From NCBI RefSeq assembly GCF_010882125.1, contig NZ_JAAGVZ010000002.1:310001-374000 (forward strand): a DNA stretch of 64,000 bases, given 5' to 3'. Source of the DNA: Peribacillus alkalitolerans (GTDB taxonomy: Bacteria; Bacillota; Bacilli; Bacillales; DSM-1321). This document shows, piece after piece, positions 1 through 9,279 of the stretch; within the stretch, counting starts at the first letter, position 1, and each line of letters starts with the position of its first letter. The translations under genes and the position numbers were made by a program. The notes under the pieces were generated by a model. The model was not told where the DNA came from. It ran no database searches and saw nothing but the letters and a program-made list of their open reading frames with translations.

Positions 1-1274
1 TCCCTGTTCTCGTAAGCTACTAAAGAATTTTGTTCAGAGGAATCACGAATCAACTTCTGAAGCTTAATAATCTTGAGTTTAATTGTCCCTTTATCCTTTT
101 CGAGTGGCATTAGACTAATCTTCCCTTGAAACACGTTCTTTGCTTCTTTATTTACATCCGATTTAAGGTCAAGAGGATAATACCTTGGATTTGCTACGTA
201 TCTCATGATTTCATGCTCGTTCTCTACAAAAACCCCATCATGATATTCCATCACATATTGATTATTTTCTTTTATATCTTCTATTTCATAAAAAACAAGT
301 GTCTGCACATCATCAGCAACCACGCTCTTGATCGTAATTTTCACTCCATCACTTTCCGCTTCCAGGTTCAGCCTTTCACCTAGGTTCTGTTGAAGAAAGG
401 CACGTAATTCCTGATTATCTTCAGTCCAGGTATAGTAGAGGTTGGTAAATATCCCGGTAACAATAGCTATACCTATTAAAAATGCGAATACACCTACGAA
501 AACAAGTCCCCTTCTTTTACGTTTCTTGATCTTATGTTGTCTTTGCTTATCCTGTTCTGCCAGCCTATCTTTAACTTTATCCATGAAACCAGATGGCACA
601 TGCAATTCTTTAATCCTCTCAGAAAGATTCAACATGGTTAACATGACTTCCTGAAAAGTAGCCAGATCCTCCTGACATTCTTGACAATGATAAATATGTA
701 CCTCAAGATCGATCTTTTTCGATCGAACCATGGCTCCTTCTAAATAATCGATGTAATCCTTATGAAACTCCTTACAGCCATTAAAGCTCGATTCGTACTC
801 CATTTTTTTTCTAAGTGAATAGATTCCAGAAAACAAAAGCTCTTTCATCTTTTCCACTGAAAATTGGAGAAGATGTGCCACTTCCTCCTGGGAGAGTCCT
901 AATCCATATGTAAGGACCATTGCGTCTTTCTCGTACTCTTTTAATTGATCAAGTGCTTTTAATAAATCATGACGTGGTTCACTTTCTTCTGAAGATAGTA
1001 AATCTCTATCATCAGATAGCTCCCGGCATGTATGTATGAAAATAGATGTAACCCATGTTTCGAAAGATGGTTCATTATTAAATCGAGGCAATTCCTTGTG
1101 GACTTTTAATATAGACCGGTAAAAAAGCTCTTCCAATTGCTGCTGATTACTAAAATAGGAAAAACCAAGTTTATAGAAGGTTTGTTTATGCAAATCGAAC
1201 CAATCGACGATGGATCTTACGTCTTTATCTCTAATTCTAGTAATTATAATGGAATCTAATTTTGTTGAAATCAT
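1..1274 (-). CDS. Sigma-70-like / anti-sigma (zf-HC2) fusion protein, partial
   Basis: The minus frame is open from an ATG at 1274 (RBS GGGGGG just upstream) to the left edge, so the C-terminus is missing. Residues ~1-170 look like an ECF-type sigma factor: a region-2-like part with FETWVTSIFIHTCREL, and a region-4-like part YEKDAMVLTYGLGLSQEEVA. About residue 180-220 follows a zinc anti-sigma (ZAS/zf-HC2) motif: an upstream Cys (NGCKEF) and H-x3-C-x2-C (HIYHCQEC). A basic stretch KKRKRR precedes one membrane helix near residues 265-285 (GLVFVGVFAFLIGIAIVTGI), then an extracellular part resembling DUF4179-type domains. Normally sigma and anti-sigma are two genes; here they are one chain with no stop between them, which I checked codon by codon from the start through the membrane segment. 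Expected role: membrane-bound stress or envelope signalling. The start is well supported; the detailed domain names are inference. Confidence 0.75.
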   Translation of the reverse strand, partial: MISTKLDSIIITRIRDKDVRSIVDWFDLHKQTFYKLGFSYFSNQQQLEELFYRSILKVHKELPRFNNEPSFETWVTSIFIHTCRELSDDRDLLSSEESEPRHDLLKALDQLKEYEKDAMVLTYGLGLSQEEVAHLLQFSVEKMKELLFSGIYSLRKKMEYESSFNGCKEFHKDYIDYLEGAMVRSKKIDLEVHIYHCQECQEDLATFQEVMLTMLNLSERIKELHVPSGFMDKVKDRLAEQDKQRQHKIKKRKRRGLVFVGVFAFLIGIAIVTGIFTNLYYTWTEDNQELRAFLQQNLGERLNLEAESDGVKITIKSVVADDVQTLVFYEIEDIKENNQYVMEYHDGVFVENEHEIMRYVANPRYYPLDLKSDVNKEAKNVFQGKISLMPLEKDKGTIKLKIIKLQKLIRDSSEQNSLVAYENR

Positions 1275-1503
1275 AAATTGCTCCCCCCTTTACCATTCTG
1301 TTTATACCTAATGATATAAGGTGAGAAAGTTGTTGGCAATATCTGTTAGTAAAAAATAGAACTCCAGCTTTTTAATCCTCGATGAATTAACTCCTTATAT
1401 TTCGTATTATCTGATTGACCGGATTAAAGATGAAGTTGATGGTAGGCTAATAATTCACTCCAATTTTTTCTTTGTTATTTTGCAATGGATAAGAAAACGT
1501 AAA

Positions 1504-1535
1504 AAGGCAACGCCCTGTATAGGGTTAGTTGCCTT
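1504..1535 (-). terminator. Rho-independent terminator (minus)
   Basis: 8-bp arms AAGGCAAC/GTTGCCTT. A five-T tract follows on the minus strand (aaaaa at 1501-1505). It lies ~60 bp downstream of the rlmCD-end remnant in that remnant's sense, like the terminators beside the other copies. Confidence 0.6.
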
Positions 1536-1592
1536 CAATTAATATAATCTTTACAGCCATTTCAACGTGGCTTGAATGATTAGTGGTAGATT

Positions 1593-1664
1593 TATTTAAG
1601 AACTAAATGCGACACGTACTAAACGTGACACGATGTATGTGGAAACACATATTGATGCTGGTGA
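1593..1664 (-). pseudogene. rlmCD/TrmA-family 3'-end remnant, copy 1
   Basis: Minus translation reads ...YVFPHTSCHV-stop-YVSHLVLK-stop. This resembles the C-terminal motif of TrmA/RlmCD (uracil-5)-methyltransferases (MFPHT-x-HVE-x-V). One in-frame stop lies inside the motif. It is the most diverged of five copies in the window. The upstream part of the gene is absent. Confidence 0.5.
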
Positions 1665-1990
1665 GTTTACAATTTCATATTTTTTTTATCCAATGGATTG
1701 CATTTTAATCACTGTCCACTATTAGTGTAATTATATATCCCCATCATAGTCCTACCGTCTTTACCCGATACAGACCTTCTTGTTATACAACTATCCTGAA
1801 AATATATATTCTTTTTGGTCATTGAACTCCGATTTTAAATAAACTTCATTCATTTCCTTTTTGTGCTTTTTCAGGCTATCCAAAATGCTGATAAAGAAGC
1901 GTAAAATTATGCGGACGTTCCCACAACCCTTGTTTTCCCTTAATTCCATACCGCTTATGGTTTTTTTCCAAAATGCTGGAGGTACCCCTA

Positions 1991-2728
1991 TTAAAGTAAT
2001 TTTCCTAAATAATACGGCATTTGGCATCGCCACCAAACCCAATCATGCGAAACATCTTCGCCCCACTCATCAAACCATGCTGGAATTAGCTTTTCTTCAA
2101 AGGCTTCTTTTAATGTAAAGTATGAAGGCAGCCCATCCTGTTCCCAATCACCCTGCCCGGTACAAATAATGATATCTGCTGAACGATATCGATCAATAAA
2201 CCAGCCGTCATTTTGATTCCATATGTAATCACTCGGTGAATTTTCGTATACAAGCGGATCATTTCCGTAATCCCCAAAAAAGAAACGCACATCGTAAACA
2301 CCACTAAGTGCAACGGTTGTTTGGAAGACATCCGGATGTCTCAAGAAAAAGTTCAAGGCATGATATGCCCCCATACTACACCCCGTTGTCATCATTGGAT
2401 CAAACCAACCTGTTTTATGTTTAATAAATGGAATAGCTTCTGAAATCACATAACGGTCATATGCTTCATGAGCTAATGCACGGTCATGCGCCGGTTTTGA
2501 GTCATGCAGCCAACTTTCGCTATCTATACTAGCCAATGTAAAAAACTGAACTTTTCCGGATTCAATAAAGTCATGACACACATCAATCATTCCAAAATCA
2601 TCGTATTCAAAATGTGTCCCTCCTGATGAAGGAAAAACTACGATTGGCATGCCACTGTGTCCATATCTGTTCAACGGCATTTCACGTCCTAATTCGCCAC
2701 TCCAATGGTTTAACTGTTCTAAATGCAT
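1991..2728 (-). CDS. Esterase family protein (alpha/beta hydrolase)
   Basis: 245 aa. Putative esterase (EstD/FrsA-like) fold: nucleophile elbow GCSMG near residue 118, preceded by MMTT and followed by AYHALNFFLRHPDVF. A probable catalytic His sits near the C-terminus (DVSHDWVWWRCQMPYYL). No signal peptide, so cytoplasmic. Its ATG lies inside the last codons of the upstream ATP-grasp gene (10-nt overlap) with GGAG eight bases before it, so translational coupling is likely. It is the last of three genes read together: alpha/beta hydrolase, ATP-grasp ligase, this esterase. The natural substrate is not deducible; an acyl or peptidyl ester made or consumed with the ATP-grasp enzyme is a reasonable guess. 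Confidence 0.8.
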   Translation of the reverse strand: MHLEQLNHWSGELGREMPLNRYGHSGMPIVVFPSSGGTHFEYDDFGMIDVCHDFIESGKVQFFTLASIDSESWLHDSKPAHDRALAHEAYDRYVISEAIPFIKHKTGWFDPMMTTGCSMGAYHALNFFLRHPDVFQTTVALSGVYDVRFFFGDYGNDPLVYENSPSDYIWNQNDGWFIDRYRSADIIICTGQGDWEQDGLPSYFTLKEAFEEKLIPAWFDEWGEDVSHDWVWWRCQMPYYLGKLL

Positions 2729-3915
2729 AGAAGAATCTCCAATTCCTTATTTTTTCGACCATGTACAAAACGGATAATGTCATCGACTTCTTCATACGAA
2801 TCTGCATTAATCGCATAAAATTGATTTCCTTGGAGTTCCGCAAATGCATCTGGAATGCGCCGTTCAAACTTCACACGGTCGCCAAATCGTTCATAAATAG
2901 CATTCGTATCGTGTTTATACCCATACGCATCACGCTGTGTTACACCGACACAAAACTGGTTTTCGGCATCGGACTCCTTAAATTCTCCTCCTGTCACAAG
3001 AGAAGCATACTGAGCAAATAAATCAATAGAGTACGCGAAATTGTACATATCAATCGTGTAGCCGCCAGCCAAGCGGTTATTATATTCAAGTGCAACATAA
3101 TCCCCATCTTCTAATTTAAAAAACTCAATATGGAAAAAGCGTTCTTTCATGCCAAATGCTTTCACAATCGCCTTTCCATAAGTTTCGAGCTTTGGATCAA
3201 TTTCTTTTTGAATCACATAAGCTAAATCCAACTGATCCTTAACGAGTTCCAGAGTTGGCACATTATATGTAAAGCTAGTTTGGAAAACAATGTTCCCTTT
3301 CTGATCCACTAAACCATCAAATGTACAAAGCACGCCTCCTTCGACATATGGTTCTAAGAAGTACACTTGTGCTTCTCCCCATTCTTCTTCAAAATGACGT
3401 ACAGCCTCTTCTGAACTTAATTTAAAGGTTGCAGCTGATCCAACTCCATTATCTGGTTTAGCAATAACTGGCAGTCCTAATTCATCAATGGCTTTAGATA
3501 ATTCTTCTTTAGTTTTAACGATTCTTCCTTCTACAACAGGCACATCTGCTTTTTTAAACAGCTTCTTCATTTCAGATTTATACTTAACTTTTTTCAAGTC
3601 ATTCGGTTTATTGCCGTACACGTTAAATTGTTCACGCAACTGCGCATCAAGTTCTAACCAGTATTCGTTATTGGATTCAATGCGGTCAATTGGACCATGT
3701 TTATAAAATAAAAATGCAACAGCACGTTTCACTTCATCTACATCTTCTAAATTATACACTCGATAATATTCTGTTAAAGCGTTTTGCAATTCGGAACCTA
3801 ATTGGTCATATGGCTCTTCGCCAATTCCTAAAACATTGACACCTGCGTCTTTTAAACGATGAGCAAATGACTGAAAATTATCTGGATAATATGGTGATAT
3901 CAAAATATAATTCAT
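2719..3915 (-). CDS. ATP-grasp domain ligase (carbamoyl-phosphate-synthase-like)
   Basis: 398 aa. An N-terminal Rossmann-like preATP-grasp part (MNYILISPYYPDNFQSF) is followed by an ATP-grasp fold: Lys/Gly-rich loop LPVIAKPDNGVGSAATF near residues 148-165, YFLEPYVEGG, and metal ligands in FHIEFFKLEDGDYVALEYNNRLAGG near 265-290. Family members join a carboxylate to an amine through an acyl phosphate; here both substrates are unknown. It overlaps the downstream esterase by 10 nt. The 5' neighbour is a second alpha/beta hydrolase 156 bp away in the same direction. Start ATG has AAAGGA upstream. Confidence 0.8.
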   Translation of the reverse strand: MNYILISPYYPDNFQSFAHRLKDAGVNVLGIGEEPYDQLGSELQNALTEYYRVYNLEDVDEVKRAVAFLFYKHGPIDRIESNNEYWLELDAQLREQFNVYGNKPNDLKKVKYKSEMKKLFKKADVPVVEGRIVKTKEELSKAIDELGLPVIAKPDNGVGSAATFKLSSEEAVRHFEEEWGEAQVYFLEPYVEGGVLCTFDGLVDQKGNIVFQTSFTYNVPTLELVKDQLDLAYVIQKEIDPKLETYGKAIVKAFGMKERFFHIEFFKLEDGDYVALEYNNRLAGGYTIDMYNFAYSIDLFAQYASLVTGGEFKESDAENQFCVGVTQRDAYGYKHDTNAIYERFGDRVKFERRIPDAFAELQGNQFYAINADSYEEVDDIIRFVHGRKNKELEILLCI

Positions 3916-4071
3916 AAAATAGGTTCCTTTCGCAGAATAATATCATTCATTATTTTTAAAACTAGAATACTATTATTTTAATATTAAAATCAATCTAAAC
4001 TTTCAAAAAATTCAAAAGGTGATAGATTCCTCCCATGATCTAATTCAGTCAAATATAATTATTCAGTTCAT

Positions 4072-4902
4072 TCAAGACCACTTCTCACTTAAGAAACGTA
4101 AACATTCTGGCAGATGCTTCGCCCAAGCTTTTTCATCATGTTCTTCATCCGCAAAAATATTTAAACGAATACTATCAATTGGGACAGAGCCTTTTATCAT
4201 TTGTTTATAATACTTAAGTGAGCAATCGATATATGCCTGCTTCATATTACCGTACATCAATTGTCGATCGGCATCATCACCTTCCTGAGTCCCAACTTGA
4301 ATGTACACGCGTTGTTCAGGATCTAACTCTTCTCTAGCAATATAACTGTCAAAGGCTTTACTTGTAATCCAATTGGCTAAAGAAAAAATGCCTAAACCAC
4401 CAATTTGATCTTTATATTCAATACCCATAAAAGCCGAAATATTTCCTCCAAGTGAACTGCCAATCATCGCTGTATGATATTTATCCGATTTAGTTCGGTA
4501 ATGCTTATCGATAAACGGCTTCACGACGGTCATGACAAACTCAGCAAACTCCGCACCTCTTCCGCCTAGTTCAATATCTTCAGGAAGTGGGCTTTCAGTA
4601 ATAACCCAAGGCGTATATTCATTAATTCGATCTTGTTCAGCATTATCTATCCCAACTACAATCATCTTCGGTAAATCGGGGTTTCGTTTAATTGCCTGAA
4701 TAACTTTCCATGAATACCCGCTATAAGCTTCACTACTGTAGAAAACATTTTGTCCATCATGCATATAGACAACTGGATAACTTTTAGCCTCATCTTTATC
4801 ATAATTTTTCGGCAATAAAACACGCACGCGACGTTTTTCATTCTTATAAGACATATGTAATTGATGTGTTTCTAGTTTTAAATAAAAATAGGATTGATTC
4901 AT
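4072..4902 (-). CDS. Alpha/beta hydrolase, enterochelin-esterase-like
   Basis: 276 aa. Esterase_PHB/IroE-like protein: early YPVVYMHDGQNVF motif, nucleophile elbow IGSSLGG near residue 148, a candidate acidic residue after the core (EGDDADRQ), and a catalytic His candidate in FADEEHDEKAWAKHL near 258. No signal sequence. RBS AGGAAGG precedes the ATG. First gene of the hydrolase / ATP-grasp / esterase set. Family members cleave esters of siderophores or of sugars, but no siderophore genes are nearby, so the substrate stays open. Confidence 0.8.
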   Translation of the reverse strand: MNQSYFYLKLETHQLHMSYKNEKRRVRVLLPKNYDKDEAKSYPVVYMHDGQNVFYSSEAYSGYSWKVIQAIKRNPDLPKMIVVGIDNAEQDRINEYTPWVITESPLPEDIELGGRGAEFAEFVMTVVKPFIDKHYRTKSDKYHTAMIGSSLGGNISAFMGIEYKDQIGGLGIFSLANWITSKAFDSYIAREELDPEQRVYIQVGTQEGDDADRQLMYGNMKQAYIDCSLKYYKQMIKGSVPIDSIRLNIFADEEHDEKAWAKHLPECLRFLSEKWS

Positions 4903-5300
4903 TTTACCTTCCTCACTCCTTTGATATTACTGTCCAAGAAAAGTCAGAAAATATTTTAGCAAAGCTATTGACTTTCTTCTTACATCCCTTTGCTTTAAAT
5001 AACGGTGCAATTGTTTCTTTGATAATTTGCTTTAACTCATTTTTGCATACTCATATTTCCTCCTTGATTGAAATGCTTTGTACAATGGTTCATATTTAAT
5101 AAATTACCATGTCTGGACCCTATTTTTGTAATCATAAAAACACCTATCCGCATCCTGCTACTGAAACTTTATCGCGGGCAGCTTGAATATTTAATTTTAT
5201 TTGATTGTATTCATTGTTATCATAAAATATAAATAGTGTCAGGTACCACTCATGAACAAAATGAAATGATTTGTCCATGAGTATTGCCTGACACCTTTTT
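4903..5300. other. Intergenic, 0.4 kb
   Basis: AT-rich upstream region of the three-gene hydrolase cluster, ending in a GTGTCAGG-type palindromic repeat. A short minus reading frame ending IQAARDKVSVAGCG-stop (about 5145-5210) has no start or RBS and was not recognised. Confidence 0.4.
5236..5294. repeat. GTGTCAGG palindromic repeat, copy 1
   Basis: Imperfect 59-bp palindrome: outer arms GTGTCAGG/CCTGACAC, inner arms ATGAACAAA/TTTGTCCAT. It lies 6 bp beyond the stop of the PD-(D/E)XK gene and may also end its transcript. Confidence 0.7.
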
Positions 5301-6680
5301 CTATATCAGAACAGTCTCCACCCTTTCTAGAAGCGGTGTTTCTACCGATACACCTAAATTTTTTAGTAGTTTAGCAATGGTTTTCATACCACTTTCAGGA
5401 TTAATTTTGGTTTCAAGGTAGTAAGTTTTATCCGTTATGATAGATTCATATGTATGGATTGAGGCAAATGCTTTTTTGTCTTTATGGATTGGTTGGAATG
5501 CTATTGCATAACGGTTTCCTCTGTTTCCGCCTCCAAGAATAAAGCCTTCTTCTACTAGCTGACGAAGAGGGAGATTATGCTCTTCAATCCACAGTAAAGT
5601 CTTTTTCCAAAGCTCTGAAACAGTTTTTCCATAAATAACGATTTCTTCACTCTTATAATTAATGACTATGTTAAGCTCATCCCATCTTTTATAAATGATT
5701 CTTTGGAATGGTGTCGAAAAATTCCATAACTCCTCTACATCGTTTTCCTCGTTAAGGATCCATTTGATCGTTCTAAAAACTTCTCCATAGGTTTCGTTCA
5801 CGACAGTGTTAACATAGTTCCTTTCTTCACTGTCCTCTTCATTTGATATTTTCGTTATTGCTTTAAAAACATCTTCAAAGCGATCATAAATCGTGCAAAC
5901 TAAGGTGCGTTCTTCTTCTATTGTAGCTAATTTTTCACGTTTACCCTTATAAGGCATCCTTAATGCATCTACATACTGCTGAATGATGGTTTTAGCGTAT
6001 ATACTTAAATCAGGATTTTCAAGGCAAGGCATTAGAACAATGTCTACTAGTTGTTGATAATCGATTCCAAACCATTTTGAACTACCAAATGTTGCTTCAT
6101 TTGATTCTTTTAATTGGCTTTTTGGTACTAAGCCTACAAGCAGAAACGTTTCGTCTTTGAATTTCTCTTCAAACTTTCTTAAGTATTTATTACATTGATT
6201 CACGTCAACTCTTGCATATACCTTTTGCTCAACTGCTAGGATTAACTTTTTTTCTTTGCTAGGGTCTTTTTCATCGACGATATTTACCTTAAAAAATACA
6301 TCTAGCCTTCCTTTGTCGTCATTATTTTCTATTTCCTCGATTGTTTCCTGCTCATCGAAATCTAGTTTATTAATATCCTTTTCGGCTATAACCTCAGGAT
6401 TTCTGAATTGATTCAAATTCAGCATCGCTATATCGGTAATATCGTCTATGTTTTCTTCTGCCGATTCGGCAACGGCCATTAAGAATCTCTGAAAAGGATA
6501 ATACCCTAGCATATGTCTTTCAGTCGGATCCAAAAGCCAGGATAAAAACCTAGAATGCCATGTTTCTAAATGGGTAGCCCCAACAACATGGAAGACATTC
6601 GGACGATCGATAAGAAATTTTAAAGCTACAAAGTCTTTATCCATCGTTAATTCATAGAGCATTCGTTTTAGAGATTTCAA
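5301..6680 (-). CDS. PD-(D/E)XK nuclease superfamily protein (PDDEXK_4-like)
   Basis: 459 aa. The N-terminus has the family opening THLETWHSRFLSWLLDP..., followed by the nuclease core near residues 140-185: Asp in GRLDVFFKV and E-x-K in LILAVEQKVYA, then an Asn/Tyr-rich helix (NQCNKYLRKFEEKF). The second half is a wHTH- or accessory-like region without recognisable motifs, including a glycine-rich EGFILGGGNRGNRYAI. Proteins of this type are often stand-alone and found in prophages and defence islands; the target is unknown. It is alone here, with palindromic repeats on both sides (5236 and 6804). No RBS stronger than GGAGGG upstream of the ATG at 6680. Confidence 0.75.
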   Translation of the reverse strand: MKSLKRMLYELTMDKDFVALKFLIDRPNVFHVVGATHLETWHSRFLSWLLDPTERHMLGYYPFQRFLMAVAESAEENIDDITDIAMLNLNQFRNPEVIAEKDINKLDFDEQETIEEIENNDDKGRLDVFFKVNIVDEKDPSKEKKLILAVEQKVYARVDVNQCNKYLRKFEEKFKDETFLLVGLVPKSQLKESNEATFGSSKWFGIDYQQLVDIVLMPCLENPDLSIYAKTIIQQYVDALRMPYKGKREKLATIEEERTLVCTIYDRFEDVFKAITKISNEEDSEERNYVNTVVNETYGEVFRTIKWILNEENDVEELWNFSTPFQRIIYKRWDELNIVINYKSEEIVIYGKTVSELWKKTLLWIEEHNLPLRQLVEEGFILGGGNRGNRYAIAFQPIHKDKKAFASIHTYESIITDKTYYLETKINPESGMKTIAKLLKNLGVSVETPLLERVETVLI

Positions 6681-6803
6681 TATTAATTCCCTCCATTTTT
6701 CTACTATCTAGAGAAGACACAATTTATCTTATATATTACTAAAAAATCCCTTAAACTTGCATAAGCAATTTCATCTCTTGGTTTAATGTAAACTAAAAAA
6801 TAC

Positions 6804-6855
6804 TAGGCACCACATATGGACAAAAATTGAGAAATTGTCCATATGTGGTGCCTGA
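6804..6855. repeat. GTGTCAGG palindromic repeat, copy 2
   Basis: Near-perfect palindrome: TAGGCACCACATATGGACAA then TTGAGAAA then TTGTCCATATGTGGTGCCTGA. The core matches the copy at 9120. It sits between the PD-(D/E)XK gene and the acyltransferase. Confidence 0.75.
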
Positions 6856-6915
6856 CGCTAGTTCACGTTACGATCAATCTGAATCTAAGACTATGTTCTA
6901 ATTTGCTAGAAAAAA

Positions 6916-8781
6916 TTAGATACCAGTTCCACTACTAATCATTTGATTAATCAGAGATGTTAAAGTTTGAACTCCCTTAGGCATCAAATGTACACCATCC
7001 TCTGCGAAATATTCCGGATGGCTAAGGGCTACAGAATACCAGTCAACTAATGTAATATTGTCATTCTCTTTGGCTTTTTCGTGTAGAGATTGATTTACTT
7101 TACTTTCCCATGGACGTGGTACACGGGTGTTCACTAAAAAAATATCCGCATTCGAAAAAGAGTTAAGTAAAGTATCAATTTGATTTTCTGAAAAATATCC
7201 ATTTGTTCCTAATTGAATAATAACTGCTTTATCTGGATGATTAAATGCTGCATAATCTGGTGTCAATTTAACAGCTTGTGACACCTGCCTTCCAACTTTT
7301 GCATCTATCGTAATGTTAGGGTTAGCTTTATGAAGGCTTGAAGCAATATCCAGCATAACTGAGTCTCCAATAGCTAATACTTCCTTATAAACTTTTTTGA
7401 TTGATGGAGAAACTACTTCCTTCTTTTCTTCTTGAGATGCTTGTTCTAACTGTTTATTTTCTTTTTCTACTTCTTTTTCAATTTTATCTTCTACTAAAGA
7501 CTTTCGTTCAATCGCACTGCTGATTTTGATTTCAGTAGGGCGTGAATCCATTATCTCCTTTTGCTCTTCACCTTCTACGATACCCGTGATCCCTGCAGAA
7601 AACACTAGGAGTACCATAAATACAAGCATAGTGGATAATCTTCTAGCTAAAGAAGCGCTTCTCCAATTTAGTAGATTCATTGGAAGAAGTTGTCGGAAAA
7701 ATAACCGGAACCCCTGTTTTCGAATAGGCATTTCTATATAACGATACGAAAGCTCTGCAATAATCAATATAATGGCTATTTGTAATACTACTCGCCCATA
7801 TACCGGATTTCCTATTTCTTGAACAGGAGTACTTAGTACCATAACCGGATAATGCCATAGATAGATACCATATGATCTTGTGCCAATCCAGCGAAGAGGC
7901 TTAAAGGAAAGTAGATACCCTAAAAAGCTACTAGGGTGACAAACACAAGCGATTAGAATTGCTGCATTTAGACTAAATAACAACATGCCACCTCTATAAA
8001 GGAATGATGTATATTCATCCACAAATAATACGCAAACGATAAAAATACTAAATGTAAGGAAACCTATTAAATTCAACATGTATTTCAATTGAGTAGGAAG
8101 TTTATTAGAAGACAATCGTTTCATTGGCCACACAATGGCTAGCCAGCAACCTATGAGCAACTCAAAGGAGCGAGTGTCTGTTCCATAGTAAATACGACTA
8201 GGGTCTTCGCCTGGTTGAAAAAGAATGCCCATCCATAGTGCAGAGCATAATGCCCCAATCCACACAATCATTGAAAACCTGCTTCGTTTTTTAAAAACAA
8301 TTAATCCTGTAACTAGTACTAGGGGCCAAACTAGATAAAACTGCTCTTCTATCGCTAAAGACCACAAATTCTTCAATGGTGACGGAGAACCGAAGCTATC
8401 GAAATAGGACAATTTATGAAAAATAAACCACCAATTGCTTACATAAAAAACAGAAGCAATCGCGTCTCCACGAATAGTGGTTAATAGCTCTCTATTAAAC
8501 AAAACTACCCATGCGGAAGTAGTTATGATCATTACATAAGCAGCTGGCAGTAACCTGCGAATACGTCCCATCCAAAATTTACGTAAGCTAAAATCTAGCT
8601 GATTTCCGTGTTCGGGTAAAATAATAGACGTTATTAAATAACCAGATAAAACAAAAAATATATCTACACCTAAAAAGCCTCCCCTAGCCCAACTGAAGCT
8701 AAAATGGTAAGCAATTACAGCCAACACTGCAATAGCTCTAATTCCATCTAACCCAGCAATATAACGATGATTCCGCTCCAT
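6916..8781 (-). CDS. OatA-like acyltransferase (AT3 + SGNH)
   Basis: About 621 aa. An N-terminal acyltransferase-3 membrane domain (~residues 1-385; opening AGLDGIRAIAVLAVIAYHF, then GGFLGVDIFFVLSGYLIT) with about ten helices. After a Lys/Glu-rich linker, a C-terminal extracytoplasmic SGNH hydrolase domain: Ser in AIGDSVMLD, Asn in LGTNGY, and the Asp-His pair in EDGVHLMPKG. OatA-type proteins move acetyl groups across the membrane onto MurNAc O-6 of peptidoglycan, giving lysozyme resistance; other AT3-SGNH proteins modify wall or exopolysaccharides. An in-frame ATG exists at 8796, but the one at 8781 has GGGGGA eight bases upstream and begins like family members, so I use it. Monocistronic. 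Confidence 0.85.
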   Translation of the reverse strand: MERNHRYIAGLDGIRAIAVLAVIAYHFSFSWARGGFLGVDIFFVLSGYLITSIILPEHGNQLDFSLRKFWMGRIRRLLPAAYVMIITTSAWVVLFNRELLTTIRGDAIASVFYVSNWWFIFHKLSYFDSFGSPSPLKNLWSLAIEEQFYLVWPLVLVTGLIVFKKRSRFSMIVWIGALCSALWMGILFQPGEDPSRIYYGTDTRSFELLIGCWLAIVWPMKRLSSNKLPTQLKYMLNLIGFLTFSIFIVCVLFVDEYTSFLYRGGMLLFSLNAAILIACVCHPSSFLGYLLSFKPLRWIGTRSYGIYLWHYPVMVLSTPVQEIGNPVYGRVVLQIAIILIIAELSYRYIEMPIRKQGFRLFFRQLLPMNLLNWRSASLARRLSTMLVFMVLLVFSAGITGIVEGEEQKEIMDSRPTEIKISSAIERKSLVEDKIEKEVEKENKQLEQASQEEKKEVVSPSIKKVYKEVLAIGDSVMLDIASSLHKANPNITIDAKVGRQVSQAVKLTPDYAAFNHPDKAVIIQLGTNGYFSENQIDTLLNSFSNADIFLVNTRVPRPWESKVNQSLHEKAKENDNITLVDWYSVALSHPEYFAEDGVHLMPKGVQTLTSLINQMISSGTGI

Positions 8782-8796
8782 TTCAATTTCCCCCAT

Positions 8797-9279
8797 TACT
8801 TCTGTAACTTCATCTAGTTGTTTGTAAAAATCCCCACATTATTATTGCTATGTAGAGTAAATATAAAAATCTATTACACTATTAAAAATAGTAAATATGT
8901 AAAATTCGTAAACCTTTATCACTATAAACTTTCTTAACTTTAGCTCACAGATAATAGACGTTCCTACCCATGTATTTAGTTTTATAAAATGATAAAAATT
9001 TCAACATTACAGCTTCATGGTTTTCAGCTGCAATTCCTAATTATAAACAAGATATTATTCTAAGAAAATAAAACTTTTTTAAAAGTAGTGCATTATCACT
9101 AAAATTGTTTATGAAAACAGTGTCAGGCACCACCCCTGGACAAAAATTGAGAAATTGTCCACGAATGGTGCCTGACACTTTTATTCGAGTTTTTTAGCGT
9201 ATAGAGGATGCATGTGCTCTTTAGAAACTCAAAAGAAGCAGCAGAACCGTCCCCATGATTCACTAAATTAAGTTAATGA
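8797..9279. other. Intergenic, 0.48 kb with repeat
   Basis: AT-rich upstream region of the acyltransferase. It contains palindromic repeat copy 3 and, near 9245-9256, the motif AGAACCGTCCCC, which I have the impression is half of another common Bacillaceae repeat. No gene. Confidence 0.4.
9120..9178. repeat. GTGTCAGG palindromic repeat, copy 3
   Basis: The best-preserved copy: GTGTCAGGCACCA outer arm, inner TGGACAA/TTGTCCA, and closing TGGTGCCTGACAC followed by TTTT. It probably also acts as a terminator for GH35 transcripts running from the right. Confidence 0.8.

Larger units (their letters stand above)
1275..1990. other. Intergenic 0.7 kb with decayed pieces
   Basis: No convincing gene. 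It holds the first rlmCD 3'-end-like remnant (~1593-1664), a minus-strand hairpin terminator at 1504-1535, and an 83-codon minus open frame (1791-2042). That frame begins inside the esterase 3' end, has no recognisable family and is probably not a gene. Confidence 0.5.

Noticed and set aside
126-654. Plus-strand open frames opposite the sigma/anti-sigma gene
   Set aside because: The minus strand carries a continuous, motif-rich frame through the same region; the plus frames have no RBS or recognisable domains.
1791-2042. 83-codon minus frame overlapping the esterase 3' end
   Set aside because: Starts inside the esterase in another frame, lacks an RBS and shows no family features.
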